NCBI GenBank assembly: GCA_003445035.1
Contig: DLVV01000052.1
Location: forward strand, 4,796-12,405
From: Planctomycetaceae bacterium
GTDB taxonomy: Bacteria; Planctomycetota; Planctomycetia; Planctomycetales; Planctomycetaceae
DNA: 7,610 nucleotides
Direction of reading: 5' to 3'
The position numbers were made by a program, and so were the translations under genes. This document shows, piece by piece, positions 1 to 6,746 of this stretch. A model generated the notes under the pieces. It did no database searches. It was not told the origin of the DNA and was given only the letters and a program-made list of their open reading frames with translations. Numbering within the stretch: the first letter of the stretch is position 1; every line of letters starts with the position of its first letter.

Positions 1-1056
1 CGCGAATCGGGCAAGCCCTTCATGCTGATGTGCCAGCACAAGGCCCCGCATCGCACCTGGATGCCGGCGATCCGTCATCTTGCGCTCTACAACGACATCA
101 AGATCCCCGAGCCGCCGACGCTGTTTGATCGCTGGAAGGACAACGCCAGCCCGGCCCGGCACCAGGAGATGGAAATCGACGGACACTTGAACATCGTCTA
201 CGACCTGTTCGGTCCGCCGGTCAATGGCTGGGATCCCAACAAGGGCAAGTCGGTCGACAAGTCCGGATTCCGCAACCTCAAGAAGATGACGCCCCGACAA
301 CTGTCTGCCTGGCAGGCGGGCTTCGCGGCCCAGAATGAGAAGCTCAAACTCGATGGCCTGAAGGGCAAGGCGTTCGTTCGGTGGAAATATCAGCGGTACA
401 TTCGCAACTACCTGCGGTGCATCAAGGGTGTCGACGAGAGTGTCGGACGGTTGCTGGACTTCCTGAAGTCAACGGGGCTGGAAAAGAACACGGTCGTGAT
501 CTACTCCTCCGACCAGGGGTTCTACCTTGGCGACCACGGCTGGTACGACAAGCGATGGATGTACGACGAATCGATGAAGATGCCGCTGATCGTCCGCTGG
601 CCGGGCGTGACCCGGCCGGGATCGGTCAACACCGACCTGGTCCAGAACCTGGACTACGCCGAGACCTTTCTCGAGATGGCCGGGGTGAAGATGCCCGCCG
701 ACATGCAAGGCCAATCGTTGGTGCCACTGTTGAAGGGGCTGAAACCGAAGTGGCGAGATTCGTTGTATTACCACTACTTCGAGTTCCCCAGTTACCACAT
801 GGTGGCCAAGCACTTCGGCATTCGGACGAGTCGTTACAAGCTGATCCGTTTCTACCAGTTTGACGAGTGGGAGTTCTACGACCTGGAACAGGACCCCGAC
901 GAGTTGTCGAACCGGTACGGCGATCCGAAGCACGCCAAGACCATTGCCGGGTTGAAACGACAACTGGACGGCTTGCGGACTGCCTACAAGGACAACAGTG
1001 ACGTTCGTGCGATGCCGATCGAGTGGCGGAAGAAATACCGTCCGGGACGCGAGTGA
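1..1056 (+). CDS. Sulfatase, C-terminal part (5' end outside window)
   Basis: This is a type I sulfatase of the alkaline-phosphatase superfamily, expected to hydrolyse sulfate esters, most likely on polysaccharides, in the periplasm or outside the cell. The frame is open from base 1, before the first ATG at 22, so the gene starts upstream; 351 residues are visible. Numbering from base 1, H-K-A-P-H-R (13-18) is a conserved sulfatase core segment. S-D-Q-G (170-173) carries metal ligands Asp and Gln, and G-D-H-G (177-180) with Y-D-K (182-184) supplies the conserved His and Lys near the bound sulfate. P-L-I-V-R-W-P-G follows. From about residue 255 the tail resembles the sulfatase C-terminal domain DUF4976 (R-T-S-R-Y-K-L-I, then F-Y-D-L-E-Q-D-P-D-E). 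The C/S-x-P-x-R formylglycine motif lies outside the window, so the catalytic class and substrate cannot be fixed. The H-K-A-P-H-R form recalls N-acetylglucosamine-6-sulfatase-like enzymes, but this is tentative. The next gene begins 7 nt later. Confidence 0.95.
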   Translation, partial: RESGKPFMLMCQHKAPHRTWMPAIRHLALYNDIKIPEPPTLFDRWKDNASPARHQEMEIDGHLNIVYDLFGPPVNGWDPNKGKSVDKSGFRNLKKMTPRQLSAWQAGFAAQNEKLKLDGLKGKAFVRWKYQRYIRNYLRCIKGVDESVGRLLDFLKSTGLEKNTVVIYSSDQGFYLGDHGWYDKRWMYDESMKMPLIVRWPGVTRPGSVNTDLVQNLDYAETFLEMAGVKMPADMQGQSLVPLLKGLKPKWRDSLYYHYFEFPSYHMVAKHFGIRTSRYKLIRFYQFDEWEFYDLEQDPDELSNRYGDPKHAKTIAGLKRQLDGLRTAYKDNSDVRAMPIEWRKKYRPGRE

Positions 1057-1063
1057 GTGGCGG

Positions 1064-1966
1064 ATGGTTTCCGGGTTGAAGGAATCTGTGGGACGGCTTC
1101 CGTGGTTGGTTCTGCTGGTGATGCCCTGCTCGGCGTGGGCGCAGCAGGCGATGGATCCGCCCGCCGTTGGTGATGTGCCCCCTGCCGTCTCAGGCGATGC
1201 CCCGGCACCGCCTCCCGTGGATGATGAACCCGGCGAGGGAGAGCAACTCCCGCCGGACGGCCAGCGAGAAGCGGAAGAAGCGGCGGGCGTGGTCGGTGTC
1301 TGCTGCTGCTGCGGGTTCTCGATCCTGATCCCGCTCCTGCTGCCCTCGATTTACCTCATCCGTCGGGTGAATGACAGGAAACGAACCGAAGCTCTCTCGA
1401 AGGTTGCGCTGGAATTGGGCCTCGATTTTCAGCCGGACGAGGATCAGGAACTGCAGTCCCAATTTGCGGAGTTTGCCCTGATGCAAAAGGGCCGCGGACG
1501 GAAGTTGACCAACGTCTGCACCGGTGGCACCGATGAGGTGCGTTTGTGGATCTTCGACTATCGTTTTGTCACCGGCTACGGAAAAAATCGCCGCGTTCAT
1601 CGGCAGACCGTCACCGCAATGGAGTCGGGCCAACTCCGCCTGCCCGGGTTTCACCTGAGACCCGAGGAGGTGATTGATCGGGTCAGCCAGATGGTGGGGC
1701 TGCGGGACATCAACTTCGAGCAGCATCTCCGCTTTTCCAGCCAGTTTGTGCTGCAGTCGGACGGCTCGGATGAAACCCACGAGTTCTTCGACAACGATCT
1801 GCTCGACTTCTTTGCCGACCGTCCGGGGATTTCCATCGAGACCCGGCCGCAGTTGTTCATCGTCTACCAGTCCCGGAAGCTGGCCACCCCGGCCGATTTT
1901 CGGAAAGTCTTCGAGGACGGCTTCACGTTTTTCATGGCCCTGCGAGAACGGATCAAGCGAGGCTGA
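1064..1966 (+). CDS. Secreted/membrane protein of unknown function with Cys4 transmembrane segment
   Basis: Function unknown; 300 residues. The ATG at 1064 is preferred over an in-frame start at 998 because it lies just after the sulfatase stop and directly begins a signal peptide: a hydrophobic core at about residues 13-24 and an A-W-A cleavage site before Q27. A Pro/Asp/Glu-rich linker follows (about 27-72). One membrane segment (about 76-99) opens with four consecutive cysteines (80-83) and ends in R-R-V-N-D-R-K-R, so the positive-inside rule puts the C-terminal part in the cytoplasm. The soluble domain (about 104-300) has the pattern L-G-L-D-F, then I-F-D-Y-R-F, then a T-V-T-A-M-E-S strand, L-P-G-F-H-L-R-P-E, a D-I-N-F-E element and F-S-S-Q-F-V-L. 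I recognise this layout from unnamed bacterial membrane proteins but cannot assign a family. There is no strong Shine-Dalgarno. The 7-nt gap suggests co-transcription, possibly translational coupling, with the sulfatase. It converges on the DUF1501 gene with 29 nt between the stops. Confidence 0.85.
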   Translation: MVSGLKESVGRLPWLVLLVMPCSAWAQQAMDPPAVGDVPPAVSGDAPAPPPVDDEPGEGEQLPPDGQREAEEAAGVVGVCCCCGFSILIPLLLPSIYLIRRVNDRKRTEALSKVALELGLDFQPDEDQELQSQFAEFALMQKGRGRKLTNVCTGGTDEVRLWIFDYRFVTGYGKNRRVHRQTVTAMESGQLRLPGFHLRPEEVIDRVSQMVGLRDINFEQHLRFSSQFVLQSDGSDETHEFFDNDLLDFFADRPGISIETRPQLFIVYQSRKLATPADFRKVFEDGFTFFMALRERIKRG

Positions 1967-1995
1967 CCAATTCGGCCGGGCCGCGATCGGAATCG

Positions 1996-4206
1996 CTACG
2001 CCTCGACTTCCTTGGGGGACAGGAATCCGTCGCCATTGGCGTCGAGCCCGTCGAAGTCCATCTCGAGAAATTGCGGTGCCTCGGTTCGGTCCAGTTGCCC
2101 GTCCCGGTTCTCGTCGTGGCTGGCAAACGAGAAGTCCCGGGGCAGGAATCGGGCCCGGGCTTTCTGGACGCGGAGGATGGCCGACTTGAATTCCGATGTG
2201 GCAAGGTCAAGGCTCTTGCCGGTGTGTTCGACGATCACCGCGACACCAATTCCCTTGAGCAGTTCGCCTCCTCCTCCCTGTTGATCCTTGAGCAACCGGC
2301 TGACCGACACGTCAATCGGGTCCGCACCGAACGGCGGCGTGAAGGGGGTCGACGCCAAGTCGGCGATTCGGGTCATGTCACGAGTCAGGTCGGTGAACCG
2401 GAACAGTGCGATCCGGGCCCGAAACCGCGTGGCCCAGGCCCTGGCGGCGTGTGGATCGGCCTCGGCGGCCAGTCGAACCGTGAACGTGTACCGTCCCGGT
2501 CGCTGGTTGTAGATTTCCTGGGCGAGCAGCACGCGGGTTCCGGTTTCGATCATCCCGACAGCCGCGCGGCCGGCGAGACCGAAGCCGATCTGTGCCTCGT
2601 GTCGGACCCGCTTGCCGGATTCGACGGCGACGCGGCTGGCCACACAGAAACCTCCGGACTGAAGAGGGTCCCAGGCGGGCAGTCCCATCCAGTTCTCGGC
2701 ACTGCCGACGGGGCCTTCGATCGTCCGTCCGACGGTGAATGTCCCGTTACTGATCGGGCCGCGGTTGAAGTCCGGCAGCCGATCGATCCGTCCTCCGGCC
2801 GGCGTCCGCGTGTCGGTGACCGGTCCCGAGCCCAGCACCTCGTCGACCACCCGTCCGGATGTGATCTTGAACGGCCGGCCGGACACCTCGATGTGTGTCT
2901 CCGGGTCGATTCCCATCAGGTGAAAGATGGTGGCCGAAAGGTCTTCGGGGGGGATGCGGTGTTCGGAGGGCAGTGATCCGTTGCGGTCACTGGCTCCGAC
3001 GACCTGCCCGGTGGCCACTCCGGCCCCGGCCAGCACGCCGCTCATCACCGGTCCCCAGTGATCACGTCCGCCGTTCTTGTTGATCTTGGGTGTGCGTCCG
3101 AAGTCGCCCAGCACCACGACCAGGGTGTCTTCGAGCAGGCCGCGTTGATCGAGGTCGTCGATGAAGGTCGAGAAGCCCAGGTCGAAGGGGGGGCAGAGCG
3201 TGTCGCGACATCGGCCCGTGTTGTCGAAGTGAGTGTCCCAGACGGGGTTGCCCACCGAGAGGTCTCCCGGCTCGCGGGGCCAGTTGACCTGGACGAATCG
3301 CACACCGCTCTCGACCAGTCGTCGTGCCAGCAACAGGCTCTGTCCGAACTTGTTGCGTCCGTAGAGATCTCGGAGCGAATCGTGTTCCTGGTCCAGCTCG
3401 AAGGCTCCGCGAGCCGGACCGGACAGCAGGACCTCGAAGGCGTGCCGCATATGCCGGCCGAATGTCGTCGCTGCCGCGCCGCGTTGCCCGGTCGCAAACC
3501 GGTCTCCCAACTGGTCCAGCAGGGTCCGCCGCCGCGCCAGCCGGGGGCCCGTCACCTCGTTGACCATTCCCAGGATGTCCGTTTCGTACTCGGGTCGCGA
3601 TGGATCACAGGGAAACACCTGGGGGTCCCAGTTGCGGCCCATGAACCCGCCGTCCTGGCCGGCGAACAGGTAGCCGGGATTGTTGAGGATCAGTTCGGGG
3701 AGGATGACCGAGGAGAACGGTGAGCGGGAGGCGGGCCTCAGCTTGCCGATGACCGAGGCCAACGACGGCCAGTCGGACAGCCGGTTGGCCGCACGGTCAG
3801 TTTTTCCCAGCGGGAGCCCGCCTTTGACCTTGTTCGTACCGGTGTAGTAGTAGTACGCGCTGCTGCCGTGCGTGTTGTCGTCGGTGGCCAGCGAGCGGAT
3901 CGTGCACAGCCGGTCGGCGATCCGGGAGATCCGAGGCAGCAACTCGCAGTACTGGATCCCGGGAATGTTCGTGCTGATCGGCTGGAAGGGGCCTCGCAGT
4001 TCGGCCGGGGCCCGCGGCTTGGGGTCGAAGGTTTCGTGCTGGGGGTGTCCACCCGAGAGAAAAACCAGCACGCAAGAACGGGCGCGACCGAATTGCGGGC
4101 CGAGGATGTTCGGCTTGCGGGCTGCGGCCAGCGGAATCCCCGACAGCGCGGCGGCCAACCCTCCGGATTGCAGCACCGTGCGACGTGTGGTGGGGACGAT
4201 GTCCAT
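1996..4206 (-). CDS. DUF1501 family protein, Tat-exported, with C-terminal extension and two EF-hand loops
   Basis: This 736-residue protein belongs to DUF1501, a family placed with the alkaline-phosphatase/sulfatase-like proteins and very expanded in planctomycetes; its reaction is not established. The N-terminus T-T-R-R-T-V-L-Q (6-13) plus a hydrophobic stretch is a twin-arginine signal. The DUF1501 domain spans about 40-457: S-G-G-H-P-Q-H-E-T-F-D-P-K-P near the start, G-D-F-G-R-T-P-K-I-N (367-376), G-R-D-H-W (380-384), G-Q-V-V-G-A-S-D and P-E-D-L-S-A-T. Such proteins normally end here. This one continues with about 240 residues I cannot assign, then two canonical EF-hand loops: 698-709 (ligands D698, N700, D702, Q704, D706, E709) and 722-733 (D722, N724, D726, F728 backbone, S730, E733). 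Calcium binding outside the cytoplasm is therefore inferred. The ATG at 4206 is chosen because the Tat motif follows directly; no good Shine-Dalgarno is seen. It lies downstream of, and on the same strand as, an LRR gene, 161 nt away. Confidence 0.93.
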   Translation of the reverse strand: MDIVPTTRRTVLQSGGLAAALSGIPLAAARKPNILGPQFGRARSCVLVFLSGGHPQHETFDPKPRAPAELRGPFQPISTNIPGIQYCELLPRISRIADRLCTIRSLATDDNTHGSSAYYYYTGTNKVKGGLPLGKTDRAANRLSDWPSLASVIGKLRPASRSPFSSVILPELILNNPGYLFAGQDGGFMGRNWDPQVFPCDPSRPEYETDILGMVNEVTGPRLARRRTLLDQLGDRFATGQRGAAATTFGRHMRHAFEVLLSGPARGAFELDQEHDSLRDLYGRNKFGQSLLLARRLVESGVRFVQVNWPREPGDLSVGNPVWDTHFDNTGRCRDTLCPPFDLGFSTFIDDLDQRGLLEDTLVVVLGDFGRTPKINKNGGRDHWGPVMSGVLAGAGVATGQVVGASDRNGSLPSEHRIPPEDLSATIFHLMGIDPETHIEVSGRPFKITSGRVVDEVLGSGPVTDTRTPAGGRIDRLPDFNRGPISNGTFTVGRTIEGPVGSAENWMGLPAWDPLQSGGFCVASRVAVESGKRVRHEAQIGFGLAGRAAVGMIETGTRVLLAQEIYNQRPGRYTFTVRLAAEADPHAARAWATRFRARIALFRFTDLTRDMTRIADLASTPFTPPFGADPIDVSVSRLLKDQQGGGGELLKGIGVAVIVEHTGKSLDLATSEFKSAILRVQKARARFLPRDFSFASHDENRDGQLDRTEAPQFLEMDFDGLDANGDGFLSPKEVEA

Positions 4207-4367
4207 TCGGGCGAGTGCCTGGGGGGCCGGGAACCAGGTTGATCATACTCGGAGATCGTGGCGACGGGGCAGCGAACCCGGGCGAGTTGTCAGCATTGAG
4301 TCACGAGGGCGAACGACCGTCGACGGGAACACCGTGCGAGGCCGCTGGGGTCGATGACGGCGGCCGA
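4207..4367 (-). promoter_or_regulatory. Intergenic region upstream of the long DUF1501 gene; weak promoter candidate
   Basis: This 161-nt gap separates the LRR lipoprotein stop from the DUF1501 start, both on the minus strand. Read on the minus strand, TATGAT at 4247-4242 resembles a -10 box about 35 nt before the ATG. No -35 match is found at 16-18 nt spacing, so the call is weak. A perfect GC-rich palindrome CCGTCGACGG lies at 4317-4326. No U-tract terminator is visible after the LRR gene. Confidence 0.2.
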
Positions 4368-5114
4368 TCACCGGAAGAAGATCCGGCAACGGGGTATCGC
4401 CTTGTTCAGCTTGACGACGCCTTCGGAGGTGACGCCGGTCTTTGCCAGGCTGAGGCCTTCCAGCTTCTTGAGCGTCGTGAGGTGCTCCAGGCCTTCGTCG
4501 GTGATGTCGGTCATTGCCAGTGTCAGTCCGGTCAGCTTGGTGAGCATCCCCACATAGACCAGGCCGTCATCTGTCACCTTGGTACTCGAAAGTCCCAGGC
4601 TCTCGAGGTTGGCCAGGTGTTTGATGTGGGCCAGGCCGGCATTGGTGATTCGGGTATCGGGCAGGCTGATCCCCTTCAGGGATTTCAGGTTTCGCAGGTG
4701 TTTCAGGCCGTCGTCGGTCACCTTGGTGTCGGCCAGGGAAACGCCTTCGAGGTTGGTCAGGCTCGCGAGATAGGCCACCCCCTTGTCGGTGATCTTCGTG
4801 TTGAACGTGCAGTCGACGAACGTCAGCGTGGTGAGACCCTCGACATGGGCCATCCCCGTGTCAGAGATTCGCGAACCGATGAAGAGCGTGGAGAGCTTGG
4901 GGAGCCCCTTGAGGTGGACCAGGTCGTCGTCGGTGGCCTGGCTGTTGGAGAAATCGACCTCGATCACCGACCCGTTTTCGTCGGTGCCCATCCCGACCTT
5001 GAGGGCCTTGAGGGCTTTGATTGCCGCAGCGTCGTCGTTGCCGCACCCGGCCAGGAACACGCAACTGATCAGGGCTAGCCGTCGTAGCCAACGGTGTTGA
5101 TTAAACCAGTTCAC
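4368..5114 (-). CDS. Leucine-rich-repeat lipoprotein
   Basis: A 248-residue surface or periplasmic lipoprotein built of leucine-rich repeats, inferred to mediate protein-protein contacts; the partner is unknown. The start is a GTG at 5114-5112, chosen because it gives a proper lipoprotein signal: positive n-region (R8, R11, R12), hydrophobic core and lipobox L-A-G-C with Cys24 as the lipidation site. After an A-I-K-A-L-K-A-L-K helix come about eight repeats of roughly 24 residues from about residue 50 to the end. Their pattern is x-L-x-x-T-x-[IV]-T-D-x-G-L-x-x-L-x-x-L-x-x-L, and one repeat (around T-F-V-D-C-T-F-N-T-K) is slightly longer. The protein ends in P-R-C-R-I-F-F-R, comparable to the L-P-G-C-R-V end of the second LRR protein in the window. 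There is no convincing Shine-Dalgarno ahead of the GTG. It is divergently oriented from the DUF1501 gene at 5296. LRR lipoproteins of this type are common in planctomycetes. Confidence 0.9.
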   Translation of the reverse strand: MNWFNQHRWLRRLALISCVFLAGCGNDDAAAIKALKALKVGMGTDENGSVIEVDFSNSQATDDDLVHLKGLPKLSTLFIGSRISDTGMAHVEGLTTLTFVDCTFNTKITDKGVAYLASLTNLEGVSLADTKVTDDGLKHLRNLKSLKGISLPDTRITNAGLAHIKHLANLESLGLSSTKVTDDGLVYVGMLTKLTGLTLAMTDITDEGLEHLTTLKKLEGLSLAKTGVTSEGVVKLNKAIPRCRIFFR

Positions 5115-5229
5115 TGATCGGGCGTCCGTGTGTCAGGATTGGCATCGGGGACCCTGGACGGTTGGTCCGGCGAGTCTCATCTTCCGTTCGAAACAAACCG
5201 GATAGGACAGCCAACTGGGCAATGATATC

Positions 5230-5289
5230 ATGAAATGCGTCGGCTGCCATTACGGGATGATCGTGCTGCCGGACTTGACAGGAGTGTGA
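5230..5289 (+). CDS. Possible 19-residue upstream ORF with a CxxCH motif
   Basis: A short ATG-initiated frame lies wholly in the leader of the DUF1501 gene and stops 6 nt before its ATG. It encodes C-V-G-C-H at residues 3-7, which matches the haem c attachment motif C-x-x-C-H. The frame closes upstream at a TAG (5203-5205), so it is not the tail of a long intact gene. No good Shine-Dalgarno precedes it. It could be a leader peptide, a remnant of a planctomycete cytochrome c-type gene that often neighbours DUF1501 genes, or chance. It lacks a signal peptide, so cytochrome function by itself is unlikely. Confidence 0.15.
   Translation: MKCVGCHYGMIVLPDLTGV
5280..5284 (+). promoter_or_regulatory. 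Ribosome binding site of the DUF1501 gene
   Basis: AGGAG lies 11 nt before the ATG at 5296, slightly long but acceptable spacing. It supports 5296 as the start, which also places the Tat motif at residues 9-15. Confidence 0.5.
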
Positions 5290-5295
5290 CTGCAG

Positions 5296-6708
5296 ATGGT
5301 GCGGCGGAAGCAACGATGGACCCGCCGCCGGTTTCTGACGGCCGGGTCCCTGGCTAGCCTGGCGATGGGGCACTCCGAAGTGCTGCGGTTGCGGGGGCTG
5401 ACAGCCGAGGCGGCACAGGCGGACGAAACGGGACGGGGCCGCGAACAGGAAACCGCGGTGATCCTGGTCTGGTTGACCGGTGGCTTGTCGCACATCGACA
5501 CGTACGACCTGAAGCCCGAGGCTCCGCGAGAGTATCGCGGCGAGTTCAACCCGATCCCGACCAAGGTCGGTGGTATCGACGTCTGCGAGCACCTGCCGAT
5601 GCACGCGGCGATCGCCGATAAGTTTGCGCTGATCCGTTCGGTCACCCACGGATTTGCCGGACACGACGGGGCCCACAAGCGGGTGCTGACTGGACGGGTC
5701 CCCAAGTCGCCGACGGGTTTCGTCAACGACGCACCCGGAGTGGGTTCGATTGTCTCCAGGATGCGGGAGTCGCGAAGCCGGGACTCACTGGTCTTCACCT
5801 CCGGACAGCGTGCCGGGACCAACGTCGATGCCTATTCCCAGGGAGCTGCCTATCTCGGTCAGTCGTACGCTCCCTTCCTGGTCAGCGGTGATCCGAGCGA
5901 GAAGGACTGGTCGGTTCCGAATCTTTCGGTGCTGCCGGAACTGGATCGACGGATCGACGATCGCCGAAAACTGCTGAGTGGGTTTGACCGGTTTCGAAGC
6001 CAGATCGATCAGGCGGGGCTGCTGGAATCGAGCGATCGTTATCGTCAGAAGGCCTTTGATCTGCTGACCAGCGAGAAGGCTCGCCGGGCTTTCGATCTGA
6101 CCGAGGAGGATCCGGCCGTGCGGAAACGCTATGGCATGGGGCCTTATGGCCAACAGGCCCTCGTGGCCAGGCGGCTGGTGGAAGCCGGGACGAGCTTTGC
6201 CAACGTCGTGATGGAACATCCCGGTGGACCTTCGCCCGGGAACAACGTTGTCTACAACTGGGATTGTCATGCCGTGAACTGTCATGTGTTTCACGACGCC
6301 CGGTGGAGACTCCCCCACTTCGATCGGGCGGTGTCCGCCTTGATCGAGGACCTGTACCAGCGCGGGTTGGATCGACGTGTGATGCTGGTGGTCACCGGAG
6401 AATTCGGCCACACGCCACGGATCAACTCTCAGAAAGGAACAGCCAGCAAGGTGCTGCAGCCGGGGCGGGACCATTGGCCCGGTGCGATGTCGATGCTGGT
6501 TTCCGGTGGCGGACTCGAAGTCGGCCAGGTGATCGGTTCGACCGATTCGAAGGCCGAGCATCCCCGGTCGCGGCCGCTGTCGCCCAACGACCTGTGGGCG
6601 ACGGTGTATCGTCACCTGGGGATTGACACCGAGCACACCTTTCCTGATTTCACCGGGCGACCGTTGCCGATCCTCCCGGATGGGATTCCGATCCGCGAAT
6701 TGCTGTGA
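5296..6708 (+). CDS. DUF1501 family protein, Tat-exported
   Basis: A 470-residue, standard-length DUF1501 protein, paralogous to the minus-strand one in this window but without the extra tail. The signal T-R-R-R-F-L-T (9-15) followed by A-G-S-L-A-S-L-A is close to the consensus twin-arginine motif, so folded export, perhaps with bound metal, is inferred. Family motifs in order: L-T-G-G-L-S-H-I-D-T-Y-D-L-K-P (H66, D68, D71), I-R-S-V-T-H with G-H-D-G-A-H after it, A-R-R-L-V-E-A-G, G-E-F-G-H-T-P-R-I-N (368-377), G-R-D-H-W (390-394), G-Q-V-I-G-S-T-D, and the usual end I-R-E-L-L. The His/Asp pattern fits the alkaline-phosphatase-like superfamily, but no substrate is known. The small HMA-like lipoprotein gene follows 38 nt downstream on the same strand and is probably co-transcribed. 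The genes for DUF1549/DUF1553 cytochrome-type proteins that often accompany DUF1501 are not in the window. Confidence 0.95.
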   Translation: MVRRKQRWTRRRFLTAGSLASLAMGHSEVLRLRGLTAEAAQADETGRGREQETAVILVWLTGGLSHIDTYDLKPEAPREYRGEFNPIPTKVGGIDVCEHLPMHAAIADKFALIRSVTHGFAGHDGAHKRVLTGRVPKSPTGFVNDAPGVGSIVSRMRESRSRDSLVFTSGQRAGTNVDAYSQGAAYLGQSYAPFLVSGDPSEKDWSVPNLSVLPELDRRIDDRRKLLSGFDRFRSQIDQAGLLESSDRYRQKAFDLLTSEKARRAFDLTEEDPAVRKRYGMGPYGQQALVARRLVEAGTSFANVVMEHPGGPSPGNNVVYNWDCHAVNCHVFHDARWRLPHFDRAVSALIEDLYQRGLDRRVMLVVTGEFGHTPRINSQKGTASKVLQPGRDHWPGAMSMLVSGGGLEVGQVIGSTDSKAEHPRSRPLSPNDLWATVYRHLGIDTEHTFPDFTGRPLPILPDGIPIRELL

Positions 6709-6746
6709 TGCGATCGTGCCCCGGGCCTCAAGTAGAGCGTGACACC

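Larger units (their letters stand above)
5115..5295. promoter_or_regulatory. Divergent intergenic region between LRR and DUF1501 genes
   Basis: This 181-nt region must hold the promoters for the leftward LRR gene and the rightward DUF1501 gene. It is locally more AT-rich around 5176-5235 than the flanking coding DNA. A perfect 10-bp palindrome, ATGATATCAT, lies at 5222-5231 and could be an operator half-site pair, or chance. TTGACA occurs at 5275-5280 but is too close to the DUF1501 start to act as its -35 box. No confident sigma-70 promoter pair was found on either strand. Confidence 0.35.

Noticed and set aside
998..1063. Longer N-terminus for the 300-residue protein starting at 998
   Set aside because: It would overlap the sulfatase end by 59 nt and bury the signal peptide 22 residues in; ATG 1064 fits both context and signal peptide.
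1967..1995. Bidirectional terminator between the convergent genes
   Set aside because: The inverted repeat CGGCC/GGCCG has only a 1-nt spacer, and no U-tract is present on either strand.
2071..2976. 301-residue plus-strand ORF opposite the long DUF1501 gene
   Set aside because: It is a high-GC antisense shadow. The minus strand has clear DUF1501 and EF-hand motifs, and the plus frame has no recognisable domain.
4185..5078. 297-residue plus-strand ORF opposite the LRR lipoprotein gene
   Set aside because: Its repetitive G-Q/V-G-H-P pattern is the antisense image of the LRR repeats, and it has no independent signal.
5275..5280. Perfect TTGACA as a -35 promoter box for the DUF1501 gene
   Set aside because: It ends only 15 nt before the ATG and overlaps the Shine-Dalgarno, leaving no room for a -10 box and leader.
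5785..6636. 283-residue minus-strand ORF opposite the second DUF1501 gene
   Set aside because: It is antisense to a strongly conserved family and has no domain of its own.
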